Positions 1 through 9,786 of a stretch of 64,000 nucleotides of DNA are shown piece by piece. Each line of letters starts with the position of its first letter. Within the stretch, counting starts at the first letter, position 1. The notes below the pieces were generated by a model. The model was not told where the DNA came from, did not search any database, and saw nothing but the letters and a program-made list of their open reading frames with translations. Source of the stretch: Halomonas cupida (GTDB taxonomy: Bacteria; Pseudomonadota; Gammaproteobacteria; Pseudomonadales; Halomonadaceae); the NCBI RefSeq assembly GCF_900142755.1, contig NZ_FRCA01000001.1, forward strand, positions 370,888-434,887. The letters are read 5' to 3'. The translations under genes and the position numbers were made by a program.

Positions 1-222
1 GCTCGTCAACGTAGCTGGAATATCGCGGGGCGTGGCGAGGCCATTGCCAGGGTCATCCAGCAGGCGGGGCCCGACGACGTGATTCTGATTGCCGGCAAGG
101 GCCACGAGACCTATCAGGAAATACAGGGTGTGCGTCACGCCTTTTCCGACCTCGAGGAGGCGCAGCGCGCCCTGTCTTTACGGACAGGAGCTGCTCGGAC
201 AGATGAGGGGCGTGCCGAATGA
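1..222 (+). CDS. murE: MurE, C-terminal end (partial)
   Basis: C-terminal 73 residues of UDP-MurNAc-L-Ala-D-Glu:meso-diaminopimelate ligase, the cytoplasmic enzyme that adds the third residue of the peptidoglycan stem peptide. The gene enters from outside the window, so its start, P-loop and DAP-specifying motif are not visible. The frame is open from base 1 to the TGA at 220-222 and carries the Mur-ligase C-terminal motif AGKGHETYQ. murF begins inside the stop codon (ATGA overlap), which implies translational coupling. Identification rests on this motif plus the murE-murF order of the dcw cluster. Confidence 0.93.
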   Translation, partial: ARQRSWNIAGRGEAIARVIQQAGPDDVILIAGKGHETYQEIQGVRHAFSDLEEAQRALSLRTGAARTDEGRAE

Positions 223-1592
223 GCGCCTGTGGACTGGGCACGCTGAAAGAGGTTGCCGAGGCCCTGGGGCAGCGATTGTCTGCTGCCGACCCGCAGGCGA
301 GTGTCGAGGCCATTGTCACTGATACCCGGCGGCTCGGACCGGGAGCCTTGTTCATTGCCATTCGTGGTGAGCGATTCGATGGTCATGATTTCGTTGCACA
401 GGCCCGCGAGGCAGGCGCTGTCGCTGCTGTGGTGGAAGAAGCCCAGGATGATCCGTTGCCACAACTGGTGGTTGGCGATACGCGCCTTGCATTGGGCTTG
501 CTGGGACGTGCGCGGCGGCGTGTCTGGGGCGGGTCGTTGGTTGCGGTGACCGGCAACAGCGGCAAGACAACCGTCAAGCAGATGCTGGCCACGCTGTTGG
601 CACGGAGCGGCAAGGTGCTTGCCACACAGGGCAACCTCAACAATGATATCGGCGCCCCTTTGACCCTGCTTTCACTGCAGACCGAACATCAGCGGGCTGT
701 GGTCGAACTGGGCGCCAATCATATCGGTGAAATTGCCTGGACGACGATGCTGGCCGAGCCACAAGTCGCGGTCATCACCAATGTCACTGGTGCCCATGTC
801 GGCGAGTTCGGAGGCATGGGGCGGATTGCTCAGGCCAAGGGAGAGATTCTGGCCGGCCTGTCCGAGGATGGCATTGCGATACTCAACCGCGATGACCGGT
901 TCTTCCCCCTCTGGGAGCGTCTGGCCTCTCCGCATGAAGTCATCGATTTCTCACTCGCTGACGGGGCGCGGATGGTGGCATCGGATCTGGTTTGTGACGA
1001 GTTCGGGCGCTATGCTTTCACGCTGACTCTGGATGGCCGTTGCCTGGGGCGCGTCCAGTTGCCGCTGATGGGGCGCCACAATGTCTCCAATGCATTGGCT
1101 GCCGCCGCGGCGGGTCTGGCGATCGGGCTGGCGGCCGAGGATGTCGTGGCCGGGCTGGCCGAAGTGGCCCCGGTTGCGGGTCGCCTGGTAGTTGAGCAGG
1201 GAATACGTGGTGCTCGGTTGCTGGATGACACCTATAACGCCAACCCTGGTGCCATGAAAGCGGCGATCGATACATTGATGTGTCTACCCGCGCCGCGCTG
1301 GTGCCTGCTGGGTGCCATGGGCGAGCTGGGGGATGCAGCTGAAGCGTTGCACGCCGACGTCGGGCTGTATGCTCGACACTGCGGCATCGATTTTCTCGGT
1401 ACTCTGGGTGAGGCCGCGCAAGCGGCCAGCCAGGCCTTCGGTGAAGGTGGGTACCATTTTTCCGATCAGGCGGCACTGGTTGATCATGTGCAGCACCATC
1501 TACCGGACAATGCGAGCGTATTGGTGAAGGGCTCGCGGTCGGCAGGTATGGAGCGAATCGTGGCTGCCCTGCGGTCAGATGTTTCAAGGTGA
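219..1592 (+). CDS. murF: UDP-MurNAc-tripeptide:D-Ala-D-Ala ligase MurF
   Basis: Adds D-Ala-D-Ala to UDP-MurNAc-tripeptide in the cytoplasm, using ATP. The protein has 457 residues, normal for the family. The N-terminal substrate-binding domain comes first, then the ATPase P-loop GNSGKTT at about residues 112-118, a central-domain segment ELGANHIGEI, and the C-terminal motif DDTYNANPGAMKAAID that is typical of MurF. The ATG overlaps the murE stop by 4 nt and the gene ends 9 nt before mraY, so it is internal to the dcw operon. No anomaly is seen. Confidence 0.97.
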   Translation: MSACGLGTLKEVAEALGQRLSAADPQASVEAIVTDTRRLGPGALFIAIRGERFDGHDFVAQAREAGAVAAVVEEAQDDPLPQLVVGDTRLALGLLGRARRRVWGGSLVAVTGNSGKTTVKQMLATLLARSGKVLATQGNLNNDIGAPLTLLSLQTEHQRAVVELGANHIGEIAWTTMLAEPQVAVITNVTGAHVGEFGGMGRIAQAKGEILAGLSEDGIAILNRDDRFFPLWERLASPHEVIDFSLADGARMVASDLVCDEFGRYAFTLTLDGRCLGRVQLPLMGRHNVSNALAAAAAGLAIGLAAEDVVAGLAEVAPVAGRLVVEQGIRGARLLDDTYNANPGAMKAAIDTLMCLPAPRWCLLGAMGELGDAAEALHADVGLYARHCGIDFLGTLGEAAQAASQAFGEGGYHFSDQAALVDHVQHHLPDNASVLVKGSRSAGMERIVAALRSDVSR

Positions 1593-1601
1593 TACTGATA
1601 C

Positions 1602-2684
1602 ATGTTGCTTTTTCTGGCGGAATTTCTGGCGCGCTACCAGAGCGCTTTCAATGTTTTCGGCTACCTCACGCTACGCATGATCCTCGCGACCATCACTGCG
1701 CTGGTGCTATGCCTGTGGCTCGGGCCGATCGTTATTCGTCGTCTGGTGGAGCGCCAGATTGGTCAGGCCGTTCGCGACGATGGACCGCAGTCGCATCTGT
1801 CCAAGGCCGGAACACCTACCATGGGCGGGGCGATGATCCTTCTGGCCATGGCCATCAGTACTCTGCTGTGGGCAGACCTGAGCAATCATTACGTCTGGGT
1901 TGTGTTGATTGTGACCCTCGGCTTCGGTGCCATCGGCTGGGTCGATGACTATCGCAAGGTGGTGGAGAAGAATCCACGAGGTCTGCCGGCGCGCTGGAAG
2001 TATTTCTGGCAGTCAGTGATTGGCCTTGCTGCCGCCCTCGAACTGTATTTGACCGCTGCTTCTCCGGTCGAGACCAGCCTGATCCTGCCGTTGTTCAAGG
2101 ATTTCGTGCTGCCGTTGGGGGTGTTCTACATCCTGCTGACCTACCTGGTGATCGTTGGCAGTTCCAATGCGGTCAACCTCACCGATGGTCTCGACGGGTT
2201 GGCCATCATGCCCACGGTGATGGTCGCCATGGGCCTGGCGGTTTTTGCCTATGCCAGTGGCCACGCGGTGTTCTCCGAGTATCTGCAGATTCCGCTGATT
2301 CCCGGTGCCGGTGAGTTGGCGGTATTCTGCGCCACCATTGCTGGCGCGGGGCTGGGTTTCCTGTGGTTCAATACCTATCCCGCTCAGGTGTTCATGGGGG
2401 ATGTCGGCGCGCTGGCGCTGGGCGCGGCCCTGGGGGTTGTGGCAGTCATCGTGCGTCAGGAAGTGGTGCTGTTCATCATGGGCGGGGTCTTCGTCATGGA
2501 AACTGTCTCGGTGATCCTGCAGGTGGGCTCCTACAAGCTCACCGGGCGGCGCATCTTCCGCATGGCACCGCTGCACCACCACTTTGAGCTCAAGGGCTGG
2601 CCCGAACCTCGGGTCATTGTACGCTTCTGGATCATCACCGTAGTGCTGGTGCTGATGGGGCTGGCCACACTGAAGATTCGCTGA
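1602..2684 (+). CDS. mraY: Phospho-MurNAc-pentapeptide transferase MraY
   Basis: Integral membrane enzyme that transfers phospho-MurNAc-pentapeptide to undecaprenyl phosphate, giving lipid I. Its 360 residues match the E. coli length. Family landmarks appear in order: [18 protein letters not shown] near residue 59, the acidic DDYRK near 114, [13 protein letters not shown] near 189, [10 protein letters not shown] near 265 and the cytoplasmic [10 protein letters not shown] loop near 323. About ten hydrophobic segments separate them. It lies between murF and murD, with an SD-like GAGGAACGC leading into murD. Confidence 0.98.
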   Translation: MLLFLAEFLARYQSAFNVFGYLTLRMILATITALVLCLWLGPIVIRRLVERQIGQAVRDDGPQSHLSKAGTPTMGGAMILLAMAISTLLWADLSNHYVWVVLIVTLGFGAIGWVDDYRKVVEKNPRGLPARWKYFWQSVIGLAAALELYLTAASPVETSLILPLFKDFVLPLGVFYILLTYLVIVGSSNAVNLTDGLDGLAIMPTVMVAMGLAVFAYASGHAVFSEYLQIPLIPGAGELAVFCATIAGAGLGFLWFNTYPAQVFMGDVGALALGAALGVVAVIVRQEVVLFIMGGVFVMETVSVILQVGSYKLTGRRIFRMAPLHHHFELKGWPEPRVIVRFWIITVVLVLMGLATLKIR

Positions 2685-2691
2685 GGAACGC

Positions 2692-4122
2692 ATGACCGCC
2701 AGCCAGTACACGCTGCCTAAACAGTATCAGGTGCCGTCGGGAGTCACTGTCGCGGTAGGGCTAGGGGTCTCGGGAATGGCGATCTGTCGCCATCTACAAC
2801 GTCTGGGGCGGCGCTTCGTGGTGATCGATACCCGTGAGTCGCCCGCAGGGCTCGAGGCGTTTCGCCAGCAGTTCGCCACGGTGCCGCTGCGTCTGGGGCC
2901 GCTGGATGGCCTCGACCTCTCTGCCGCCGACGAGGTGGTGCTGAGTCCAGGTATCGACCCATATCAGCCACCCTTTGCTGCCTTGCTCGACGAGCTCAAC
3001 CCGCAGACCGGCGAGCCGCGCCTGATCGGCGAGATCGCTCTGTTCCGGCGAGCCTGTCAGGGCCGCATCGCTGCCATTACCGGTGCTAACGCCAAGTCCA
3101 CCGTGACCACGCTGGTGGGAGAAATGGCCCGTGAGGCAGGGCTCAGGGTTGCTGTGGGAGGTAATCTGGGAACCGCGGCGCTGGATCTGCTGGCCAGCGA
3201 GCCGAATGCTGAGTTGTTCGTGCTCGAACTGTCCAGCTTCCAGATCGAGACCACGCCCTGTCTGGCCGCCGACAGCGTAGCCTTTCTCAACCTCAGCGAA
3301 GACCACCTGGATCGGCATGGCGATATGCCGGGTTATCGGCGCGCCAAGCTCGGTATCTACCGTGGCGCGAGCCAGGCAGTGTTCAACGCCGATGATTCCA
3401 TGACCTGGCCGGAGGCACCGCTGGCCGTGCAATCACGCTTCACGCTCGGGGCTCCCGTCACCGGAAGTGATGACTGGGGCGTTGTCGAGCAGCAAGGTAA
3501 TGCCTGGTTCGTCCGTGGTGAAAGCCCGTTGTTTCCGGTGGCGGAGATGCGTCTCAAGGGGCGTCATCATCAGGCCAACGCTCTGGCGGCCATGGCGATG
3601 GGCGCTCAGCTGGGGCTGCCGATCAGCGCGATGCGCACAGTGCTGGCGCGCTTCGGAGGTCTGCCTCATCGCAGTGAGCTGATCGCCGAGATCGATGGTG
3701 TTGCCTGGATCAATGATTCCAAAGGCACCAACGTTGGTGCGACCCTGGCGGCCATCGAAGGCCTGGGCCCAGCGTTGTCCGGTCGTCTGGTACTACTGGC
3801 CGGTGGCGTTGGCAAAGGCGCCGACTTTCGCCCGCTGGCCGAGCCTCTGGCAAGATACGCGCGTGAAGCCATTCTGTTCGGGGCCGATGCCGACAAGCTG
3901 GAAGCGGCACTCGGCGGATACGTGAACCTGATCCAGGTGGCTGACATGCAGGATGCCATGGCGCATGCGCGCAGGATCGCCGAGCCGGGCGACGCGGTAT
4001 TGCTGTCACCGGCTTGCGCCAGTCTCGATCAGTTCATCAATTATCTGGCACGTGGCGATGCCTTCCGGGCCTGGGTCGAACGTCATGCCGACCGGTCCTC
4101 GCTTGACAAGGAGCCGTCATGA
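2692..4122 (+). CDS. murD: UDP-MurNAc-L-Ala:D-Glu ligase MurD
   Basis: Cytoplasmic ligase that adds D-glutamate to UDP-MurNAc-L-Ala. The protein has 476 residues. The N-terminal domain has a nucleotide-binding-like GLGVSGMAICRHL start. The ATPase loop is GANAKST at residues 131-137, the GxNxKST form common in pseudomonads. ELSSFQIETT and the C-terminal segments NDSKGTNVGATLAA and LLSPACASLDQF are MurD hallmarks. The stop overlaps the ftsW start (ATGA), so translation is probably coupled. Confidence 0.97.
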   Translation: MTASQYTLPKQYQVPSGVTVAVGLGVSGMAICRHLQRLGRRFVVIDTRESPAGLEAFRQQFATVPLRLGPLDGLDLSAADEVVLSPGIDPYQPPFAALLDELNPQTGEPRLIGEIALFRRACQGRIAAITGANAKSTVTTLVGEMAREAGLRVAVGGNLGTAALDLLASEPNAELFVLELSSFQIETTPCLAADSVAFLNLSEDHLDRHGDMPGYRRAKLGIYRGASQAVFNADDSMTWPEAPLAVQSRFTLGAPVTGSDDWGVVEQQGNAWFVRGESPLFPVAEMRLKGRHHQANALAAMAMGAQLGLPISAMRTVLARFGGLPHRSELIAEIDGVAWINDSKGTNVGATLAAIEGLGPALSGRLVLLAGGVGKGADFRPLAEPLARYAREAILFGADADKLEAALGGYVNLIQVADMQDAMAHARRIAEPGDAVLLSPACASLDQFINYLARGDAFRAWVERHADRSSLDKEPS

Positions 4123-5357
4123 GTCGAATTGCCAGAACCTTCCACCGTCTGGCGGAAATCCGCCGGCGCCTGTCCACCCGTGACCACGCTTTCGATGGCT
4201 GGTTGTTGGTGGCTACCTTTTCTCTGTTGTTGATCGGTTGGGTGATGGTGACCTCGGCGTCCACCGAGGTGGCCACGAGCCTGACCGGCAATGCCTGGTA
4301 TTTCAGTATTCGTCACGGCATCTTCGTGCTGGGCGGTGTCACCATTGGTGCGCTGGCATTGCGTATTCCACTGGCCTGGTGGAAGGCCAATGGGCCACTG
4401 TTGTTGCTGATCGGTCTGGCGTTGCTGGCACTGGTGCTGGTGGTGGGGCGTGAAGTCAATGGTAGCCGTCGTTGGTTGTCACTTCCCGGGGTGCCATTCA
4501 ATCTCCAGGCCTCCGAAGTCGCCAAGCTTTGTCTGATCACCTATATGGCCGGCTACCTGGAGCGCTTTCTCCCCGAGGTTCGTCGGCAATGGGGCGCATT
4601 CCTGCGGCCCTTGATGGTAGTCGGCGTCGTCGCTGTGCTGTTGATTTTCGAACCCGACTACGGCGGTGTGGTGGTCATGACCAGCTGTGTCATGGGCATG
4701 CTGCTGATGGCAGGAGCTCCCTGGGGGCGCTTTCTGCTGTTGTTTGTGATGGTGGGTCTGCTGGGAGCAGTGGTGGCCATTGCCGAGCCCTATCGCATGG
4801 CGCGCCTCACCAGCTTCGTTGACCCCTGGGCCGACCAGTTCGCCAGTGGCTATCAGCTCACTCAGGCGCTGATCGCCTTCGGCCGAGGCCATGTCTTCGG
4901 CATGGGGTTGGGCAACAGTGTCCAGAAGCTGTTCTATCTTCCCGAGGCGCATACCGACTTCGTGTTTGCGGTGCTGGCCGAGGAACTCGGCATGCTGGGG
5001 GCGATCATCGTGGTCGGGCTGTTTGCCATGCTGGTATGGCGAGCCATGGCCATAGGCCGTCGTGCCGAGCTGGCACGCCAGCCTTTTGCGGCCTATATGA
5101 GCTACGGCATCGCTCTGGTGATCGGGGCCCAGGCCTTCATCAACATTGCCGTCAGCACCGGCATGCTACCGACCAAGGGGCTGACATTACCGCTGCTTTC
5201 CTATGGCGGTTCCAGCCTGGTGGTGAGTTGTGTCATGGTCGCCCTGTTGCTCAGGGCGGATATCGAAACGCGCGAACGCCAGCGCCAGGCAGCGCCCACG
5301 GCGCGTCGCGAATCCACCGCACGCAAACGCAGTAATGCACAAGGAGTCAAGCCGTGA
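4119..5357 (+). CDS. ftsW: Septal peptidoglycan glycosyltransferase FtsW
   Basis: SEDS-family polytopic membrane protein that polymerises glycan strands at the septum together with a class B PBP. The 412 residues include a cytoplasmic N-terminus of about 25 residues, roughly ten membrane spans, the large periplasmic loop with DFVFAVLAEELGMLGA, and the conserved LPLLSYGGSS near the end. The positively charged C-terminal tail (ARRESTARKRSNAQ) is typical of FtsW rather than RodA, as is the position between murD and murG. It has a 4-nt overlap with murD upstream and a GTGA overlap with murG downstream. Confidence 0.96.
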   Translation: MSRIARTFHRLAEIRRRLSTRDHAFDGWLLVATFSLLLIGWVMVTSASTEVATSLTGNAWYFSIRHGIFVLGGVTIGALALRIPLAWWKANGPLLLLIGLALLALVLVVGREVNGSRRWLSLPGVPFNLQASEVAKLCLITYMAGYLERFLPEVRRQWGAFLRPLMVVGVVAVLLIFEPDYGGVVVMTSCVMGMLLMAGAPWGRFLLLFVMVGLLGAVVAIAEPYRMARLTSFVDPWADQFASGYQLTQALIAFGRGHVFGMGLGNSVQKLFYLPEAHTDFVFAVLAEELGMLGAIIVVGLFAMLVWRAMAIGRRAELARQPFAAYMSYGIALVIGAQAFINIAVSTGMLPTKGLTLPLLSYGGSSLVVSCVMVALLLRADIETRERQRQAAPTARRESTARKRSNAQGVKP

Positions 5358-6439
5358 GTGACCTGCAAGGACGGCGTGTGTTGATCATGGCGGGTGGCAC
5401 CGGCGGACATGTCATTCCAGCACTGTCGCTGGCCCGCGCCCTCGGCGAGCGTGGCGCCTCGGTCGAGTGGCTGGGCAGTCCCCGAGGTATCGAGAATCGC
5501 CTTGTGCCCGAAGCCGGTTTGCCGCTCAATCAGATTGCGATCAGCGGCTTGCGTGGGAATGGTCTGGCTGGGTGGCTGATGGCACCGGTACGCCTGACGC
5601 GAGCGGTATGTCAGGCGCGTGCAGTGATCAAGCGTTTCGACCCTCAACTGGTTGTCGGCATGGGAGGCTTCGCCAGTGGTCCCGGCGGTCTGGCGGCCTG
5701 GTTGACGCGACGGCCGCTGGTGATTCATGAGCAGAATGCGGTGGCAGGGTTGACCAATAGAGTGCTGTCACGCCTTGCCGCACGTACCTATGCGGCCTTT
5801 CCTCAGGCGTTCGGCGATGCAGCGGAGGTCGTCGGCAACCCGGTGCGAGAGGATATCGCAACTCTGGGCCAGCAGCCGCGACAGGTCGCTGATATGCAGG
5901 ACCGCCGTCTGCGCCTGCTGGTGGTTGGCGGCTCGCTGGGTGCGCTGGCGCTCAATCGGCAGTTGCCCGAGGCGCTGGCGCTGTTGCCCGAGGAGCTGCG
6001 CCCGGAGATTCGCCATCAGGCCGGTCGCGACAAGGATGCCGACACTCGGGCAGCCTATGCCAGGCAGGGTGTCGAGGCCGACGTCACGGACTTCATTGGT
6101 GAGATGGCTCAGGCCTATGCCTGGGCTGACCTGGTGGTGTGCCGTTCCGGAGCGTTGACCGTAGCCGAGCTGGCTGCTGCCGCGAAGCCCGCGTTGTTTG
6201 TACCTTTTCCTCACGCGGTGGACGACCATCAGACGGTCAATGCCCAGGCATTGGTGGATGCCGGGGCGGCGGCACTGATTCAGCAGAAAGACATGAGCGC
6301 AGCGCTGTTGGCCGAGCGTCTGACAGCGCTGCTCAACCCTGCGACCCTCGCCGACATGGCAGGCAAGGCTCGGGCCGAGGCCCACCTCGATGCCGTTGAG
6401 CGATTGGTGGCAGGCTGTATGGAGACAGGTCTTGAGTAA
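5354..6439 (+). CDS. murG: UDP-GlcNAc transferase MurG (lipid II synthase)
   Basis: Peripheral inner-membrane GT28 glycosyltransferase that converts lipid I to lipid II. The GTG start at 5354 overlaps the ftsW stop and has AAGGAG about 10 nt upstream. Of 361 residues, 12-22 form the glycine loop [11 protein letters not shown] and [10 protein letters not shown] is the second glycine loop. [14 protein letters not shown] and the donor-site segment [10 protein letters not shown] follow. The length is normal for the family. Confidence 0.97.
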   Translation: MSDLQGRRVLIMAGGTGGHVIPALSLARALGERGASVEWLGSPRGIENRLVPEAGLPLNQIAISGLRGNGLAGWLMAPVRLTRAVCQARAVIKRFDPQLVVGMGGFASGPGGLAAWLTRRPLVIHEQNAVAGLTNRVLSRLAARTYAAFPQAFGDAAEVVGNPVREDIATLGQQPRQVADMQDRRLRLLVVGGSLGALALNRQLPEALALLPEELRPEIRHQAGRDKDADTRAAYARQGVEADVTDFIGEMAQAYAWADLVVCRSGALTVAELAAAAKPALFVPFPHAVDDHQTVNAQALVDAGAAALIQQKDMSAALLAERLTALLNPATLADMAGKARAEAHLDAVERLVAGCMETGLE

Positions 6440-7904
6440 TCAAACCAATGGGCCGGTTCCCGGTCAGATGACGCCCAGTCGTGGGCTGGGGATGCGTCGT
6501 ATTCGTCGCATTCATTTCGTTGGCATTGGTGGCGCCGGTATGTGTGGCATCGCCGAGGTTCTTGCCAATCAGGGCTACCAGGTGTCCGGTAGCGATCTGA
6601 AATCGTCAGCGGTGGTGACGCGGCTCGAAAGCTGCGGTGTACGCGTCTTCATTGGCCATGCGGCAGAAAACGCTGCCCAGGCGGACGTGGTAGTGGTCTC
6701 CACGGCGGTCAGCGATGACAATCCCGAGCTGGTATGGGCCCACGAGCACCGTGTTCCAGTGGTACGCCGTGCAGAGATGCTGGCCGAGCTGATGCGTTTC
6801 CGCCACGGAATTGCCGTGGCAGGTACCCATGGCAAGACCACCACCACCAGTCTGACAGCGACGCTGCTTGGAGAAGGTGGTCTGGATCCGACCTTCGTCA
6901 TCGGTGGCAAGTTGACCAGTGCCGGCACCAACGCTCAGTTGGGGCAGGGGGATTATCTGGTGGCCGAGGCTGACGAGTCCGACGCTTCCTTCCTGCACCT
7001 GCAGCCGATGGTCAGCATCGTCACCAACATCGATGCCGATCACATGAGCACCTATGGCGGCGATTTCGAGCGCCTCAAGACCACCTTCATCGAGTTTCTG
7101 CACAACCTGCCGTTCTACGGGTTGGCGGTGCTGTGCATCGATGATGACAACGTGCGTGGGCTGCTCGAGTCGATCAATCGCCAGTTCGTCACCTACGGTT
7201 TCTCCGAGGATGCCGATTATCGCATCGAGGACTTTGTGCAGACCGCTGGTGAGGTACGTTTCACGGCAGTTCGCCCGGGAGGCCTGCAGTCGCTGGATAT
7301 CAGGCTGGCCATGCCGGGGCGTCACAATGCGCTGAATGCGTTGGCAGCGATTGCTGTGGCTACGGATGCCGGCGTCGATGATGCGGCCATCTGCCGAGGC
7401 CTCGTCAGCTTTGCTGGTGTCGGCCGGCGCTTTCAGGTGCATGGTGAATTTCCCGTGGCCCAGGGCGATGGCAAGGTCATGCTGGTGGACGACTACGGCC
7501 ACCATCCCCGCGAAGTCGAGATGGTCATCAATGCCGTTCGTGACGGCTGGCCGAAGCGCCGCCTGGTGATGGTCTATCAGCCGCACCGTTACTCACGCAC
7601 GCGTGACCTTTATGAGGATTTCGTGCGTGTCCTGGCTGGCGTCGACACCCTGTTGCTGCTCGATGTCTACAGCGCAGGTGAAGCCCCCTTGCCGGGCGCC
7701 GACGGCCGTAGCCTGGCAGGCTCCATCCGCCAGCGTGGTGAAGTCGATCCGATCTTTGTGCAGGACAAGGCGGAGCTGCCTGCGCTGCTGGCCAATGTCC
7801 TGCGCCCCGACGATATCCTGATTACCCAGGGCGCAGGCGATGTGGGAGGAATTTCCCAGCGCCTGGCGGATGCCCGGTTGCAGCTTGATGAGGTGACACT
7901 ATGA
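6432..7904 (+). CDS. murC: UDP-MurNAc:L-alanine ligase MurC
   Basis: First amino-acid-adding ligase of peptidoglycan synthesis. I place the start at TTG 6432: it follows GGAGACAGG at good spacing and overlaps the end of murG, giving 490 residues. ATG 6468 ([11 protein letters not shown]) is the alternative but lacks a clear SD. Domains: Rossmann-like [17 protein letters not shown]-loop [18 protein letters not shown] and NIDADHM, then the C-terminal [18 protein letters not shown] and [10 protein letters not shown] motifs. The stop overlaps the ddlB start (ATGA). Confidence 0.94.
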   Translation: MSNQTNGPVPGQMTPSRGLGMRRIRRIHFVGIGGAGMCGIAEVLANQGYQVSGSDLKSSAVVTRLESCGVRVFIGHAAENAAQADVVVVSTAVSDDNPELVWAHEHRVPVVRRAEMLAELMRFRHGIAVAGTHGKTTTTSLTATLLGEGGLDPTFVIGGKLTSAGTNAQLGQGDYLVAEADESDASFLHLQPMVSIVTNIDADHMSTYGGDFERLKTTFIEFLHNLPFYGLAVLCIDDDNVRGLLESINRQFVTYGFSEDADYRIEDFVQTAGEVRFTAVRPGGLQSLDIRLAMPGRHNALNALAAIAVATDAGVDDAAICRGLVSFAGVGRRFQVHGEFPVAQGDGKVMLVDDYGHHPREVEMVINAVRDGWPKRRLVMVYQPHRYSRTRDLYEDFVRVLAGVDTLLLLDVYSAGEAPLPGADGRSLAGSIRQRGEVDPIFVQDKAELPALLANVLRPDDILITQGAGDVGGISQRLADARLQLDEVTL

Positions 7905-8857
7905 CCACGCAGGGCGGGACCACGCAGGGCGGGACCATGCAGGGCCGGGATTTTGGTCGAGTGGTGGTGGTGTTCGGTGGTCACAGTGCCGAGCGGGAGG
8001 TTTCGCTCAACAGCGGCGCCGCGGTTCTCGCTGGGCTCCAGCGTAGTGGAGTCGATGCCATCGGCTACGACTTCGCCGAGGATGGCATGGCCGGCCTCGA
8101 AGCGCTCAAGCCGGATATCGTGTTCATTGCCTTGCATGGCAGGGGAGGGGAGGACGGTTGCCTGCAGGGAGCCCTGGAGCTGGCGGGTATCCCCTATACC
8201 GGCAGTGGTGTGATGGCTTCGGCGCTGGGAATGGATAAGTTGCGCACCAAGGCGCTGTGGCAGGCGGCTGGTCTACCCACCCCGGAAAGCATCGAGATGA
8301 CCGCCGCGACTGATCGTGCGGAGCTGATCGAGCGTCTCGGGCTGCCGATGATCATCAAGCCGGTTCATGAAGGTTCGACCATCGGTATCACCATCGTGCG
8401 CCACCTGGATGAGCTGGAAAAGGCCTGGCAGGACGCTGCGAAATACGACGCGCGGGTGATGGCCGAGCGATTTGTGGTGGGAAGCGAGTTTACCTTGTCT
8501 GTTCTCGGAGACAGTGCCCTGCCGGCCATTAAAGTCGAGGTTCCCAATGGGTTCTACGACTATGAAGCCAAGTATCTGTCCAATGACACTCTCTACCATT
8601 TGCCCTGTGGTCTCGAGCCTGAACAGGAAGCCCAACTGGCTGAACTCAGTCTGTCAGCATTTGCCGCTGTAGGCTGCTCTGGCTGGGGACGAGTCGATGT
8701 CATGCGCGATGCAGAGGGATGCTTCTGGCTGCTTGAGGTCAACACGGTTCCGGGAATGACCGACCACAGCCTGGTCCCTCAGGCGGCGGCGCATGCGGGG
8801 ATCGACTTCGATGAGCTGGTGGTGCGGATCCTCGCCGACGTCAAGGAGCGCAACTGA
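7901..8857 (+). CDS. ddlB: D-alanine--D-alanine ligase DdlB
   Basis: ATP-grasp enzyme that makes the D-Ala-D-Ala used by MurF. It has 318 residues. [15 protein letters not shown] marks the N-terminal domain; [11 protein letters not shown] and [15 protein letters not shown] mark the ATP-grasp and metal-binding core. The first 16 residues are a three-fold repeat ([15 protein letters not shown]) encoded by a 15-bp tandem repeat and precede the family's usual first strand. An internal ATG at 7937 could be the functional start, but ATG 7901 is coupled to murC by a 4-nt overlap. Confidence 0.95.
   Translation: MTTQGGTTQGGTMQGRDFGRVVVVFGGHSAEREVSLNSGAAVLAGLQRSGVDAIGYDFAEDGMAGLEALKPDIVFIALHGRGGEDGCLQGALELAGIPYTGSGVMASALGMDKLRTKALWQAAGLPTPESIEMTAATDRAELIERLGLPMIIKPVHEGSTIGITIVRHLDELEKAWQDAAKYDARVMAERFVVGSEFTLSVLGDSALPAIKVEVPNGFYDYEAKYLSNDTLYHLPCGLEPEQEAQLAELSLSAFAAVGCSGWGRVDVMRDAEGCFWLLEVNTVPGMTDHSLVPQAAAHAGIDFDELVVRILADVKERN
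7904..7948. repeat. 15-bp tandem repeat x3 in the ddlB 5' end
   Basis: Three head-to-tail copies of ACCACGCAGGGCGGG (7904-7918, 7919-7933, and a diverged copy 7934-7948). They begin at the second codon of ddlB and add a repetitive N-terminal tail. Because 15 is a multiple of 3, the frame is kept. Confidence 0.9.
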
Positions 8858-8859
8858 TC

Positions 8860-9585
8860 ATGATGCGCCGTGGCACCCTGTTCGGCATCCTGCTGCTCGG
8901 CCTGTTGCTGGCCGCCGGCGGTAACGCCCTGTGGTTGTGGCTGGATCGGCCGATCCAGAGGGTGTCGATCCGCGGCGAGTTGCAATACGCCAATGCGGAC
9001 TATCTCAGGAACCAGTTGACGCCACTGATTCGCAGCCAGACATGGCTGTCCGTGGATATCGAGGAGTTGCGTGAGCAGGCACTGAAGGTGGGTTGGCTGA
9101 GGGAAGTCCGCATTCGCCGCGAGTGGCCCAATGCATTGACGTTTGAACTCACCGAGCAGGTTCCGGTGGCTACCTGGAATGATGATCAGTTGCTGAATGG
9201 CGACGGTGTTCCTTTCGACTTCGGAACCATCACTCCGCCTGAAGGATTGCCGGTTCTGGCTGGGCCCAGGGACTCAGGTAAGGAAGTTCTGACTTATTAC
9301 TCGGAACTTTCTGAACGCTTCGATTCCATGAATGTCGGCCTCGAACAATTACGTCTCGAGGCTCGCGGTGCCTGGCGGTTTCAACTTGATGATGGTGTCT
9401 GGGTAATTCTTGGACGTAATGACAGGGCCGGGCGCCTGGGGCGTCTGGAGGCTGCCTGGCGGCGGGAACTTGGTAGTGTGGCGTCGCATATTCGCTACAT
9501 TGATCTACGTTATCCCAATGGCATCGCCGTGGCCTGGCATGGTGAGACCGAGCCCGTCGAGGAAGGTGATTCCAGGCAAGGCTGA
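8860..9585 (+). CDS. ftsQ: Cell division protein FtsQ
   Basis: Bitopic divisome protein that links FtsA/FtsK to FtsB/FtsL. It has 241 residues: a short cytoplasmic N-terminus, one membrane span at about residues 6-26 (FGILLLGLLLAAGG), then a POTRA domain (PIQRVSIRGELQYAN onward) and the FtsQ beta domain ending in DLRYPNGIAVAW. It starts 2 nt after the ddlB stop and is followed by a 200-nt AT-richer gap before ftsA, the first sizeable gap in the cluster. Confidence 0.95.
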   Translation: MMRRGTLFGILLLGLLLAAGGNALWLWLDRPIQRVSIRGELQYANADYLRNQLTPLIRSQTWLSVDIEELREQALKVGWLREVRIRREWPNALTFELTEQVPVATWNDDQLLNGDGVPFDFGTITPPEGLPVLAGPRDSGKEVLTYYSELSERFDSMNVGLEQLRLEARGAWRFQLDDGVWVILGRNDRAGRLGRLEAAWRRELGSVASHIRYIDLRYPNGIAVAWHGETEPVEEGDSRQG

Positions 9586-9708
9586 AGAGCGTCGGATGCC
9601 CCTGGTGTATTTGTTATTGATGAGATTCGGGTATTTCCTTTGAAAGAAACAACCCGTATCGTGAAATAAGTATAGGTTCTGGGGTGGTAGAGTACCTGTA
9701 GTTGTTTC

Positions 9709-9714
9709 TATAAT
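9709..9714 (+). promoter_or_regulatory. Candidate sigma70 -10 for ftsA-ftsZ
   Basis: A perfect TATAAT hexamer sits in the AT-rich ftsQ-ftsA gap. The best -35 is poor (TGGTAG, 18 nt upstream). The hairpin ATTCCC/GGGAAT at 9743-9762 lies between it and the ftsA SD (GAGGAG, ending 12 nt before the ATG). Promoters ahead of ftsA/ftsZ are usual in the family, but this one is a motif match only. Confidence 0.45.
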
Positions 9715-9786
9715 CGTCCCAGGTTTTTTATTTCTGTAATAGATTCCCGAATTCAGGGGAATTGACTCGAGGAGAACTCCCGACTC

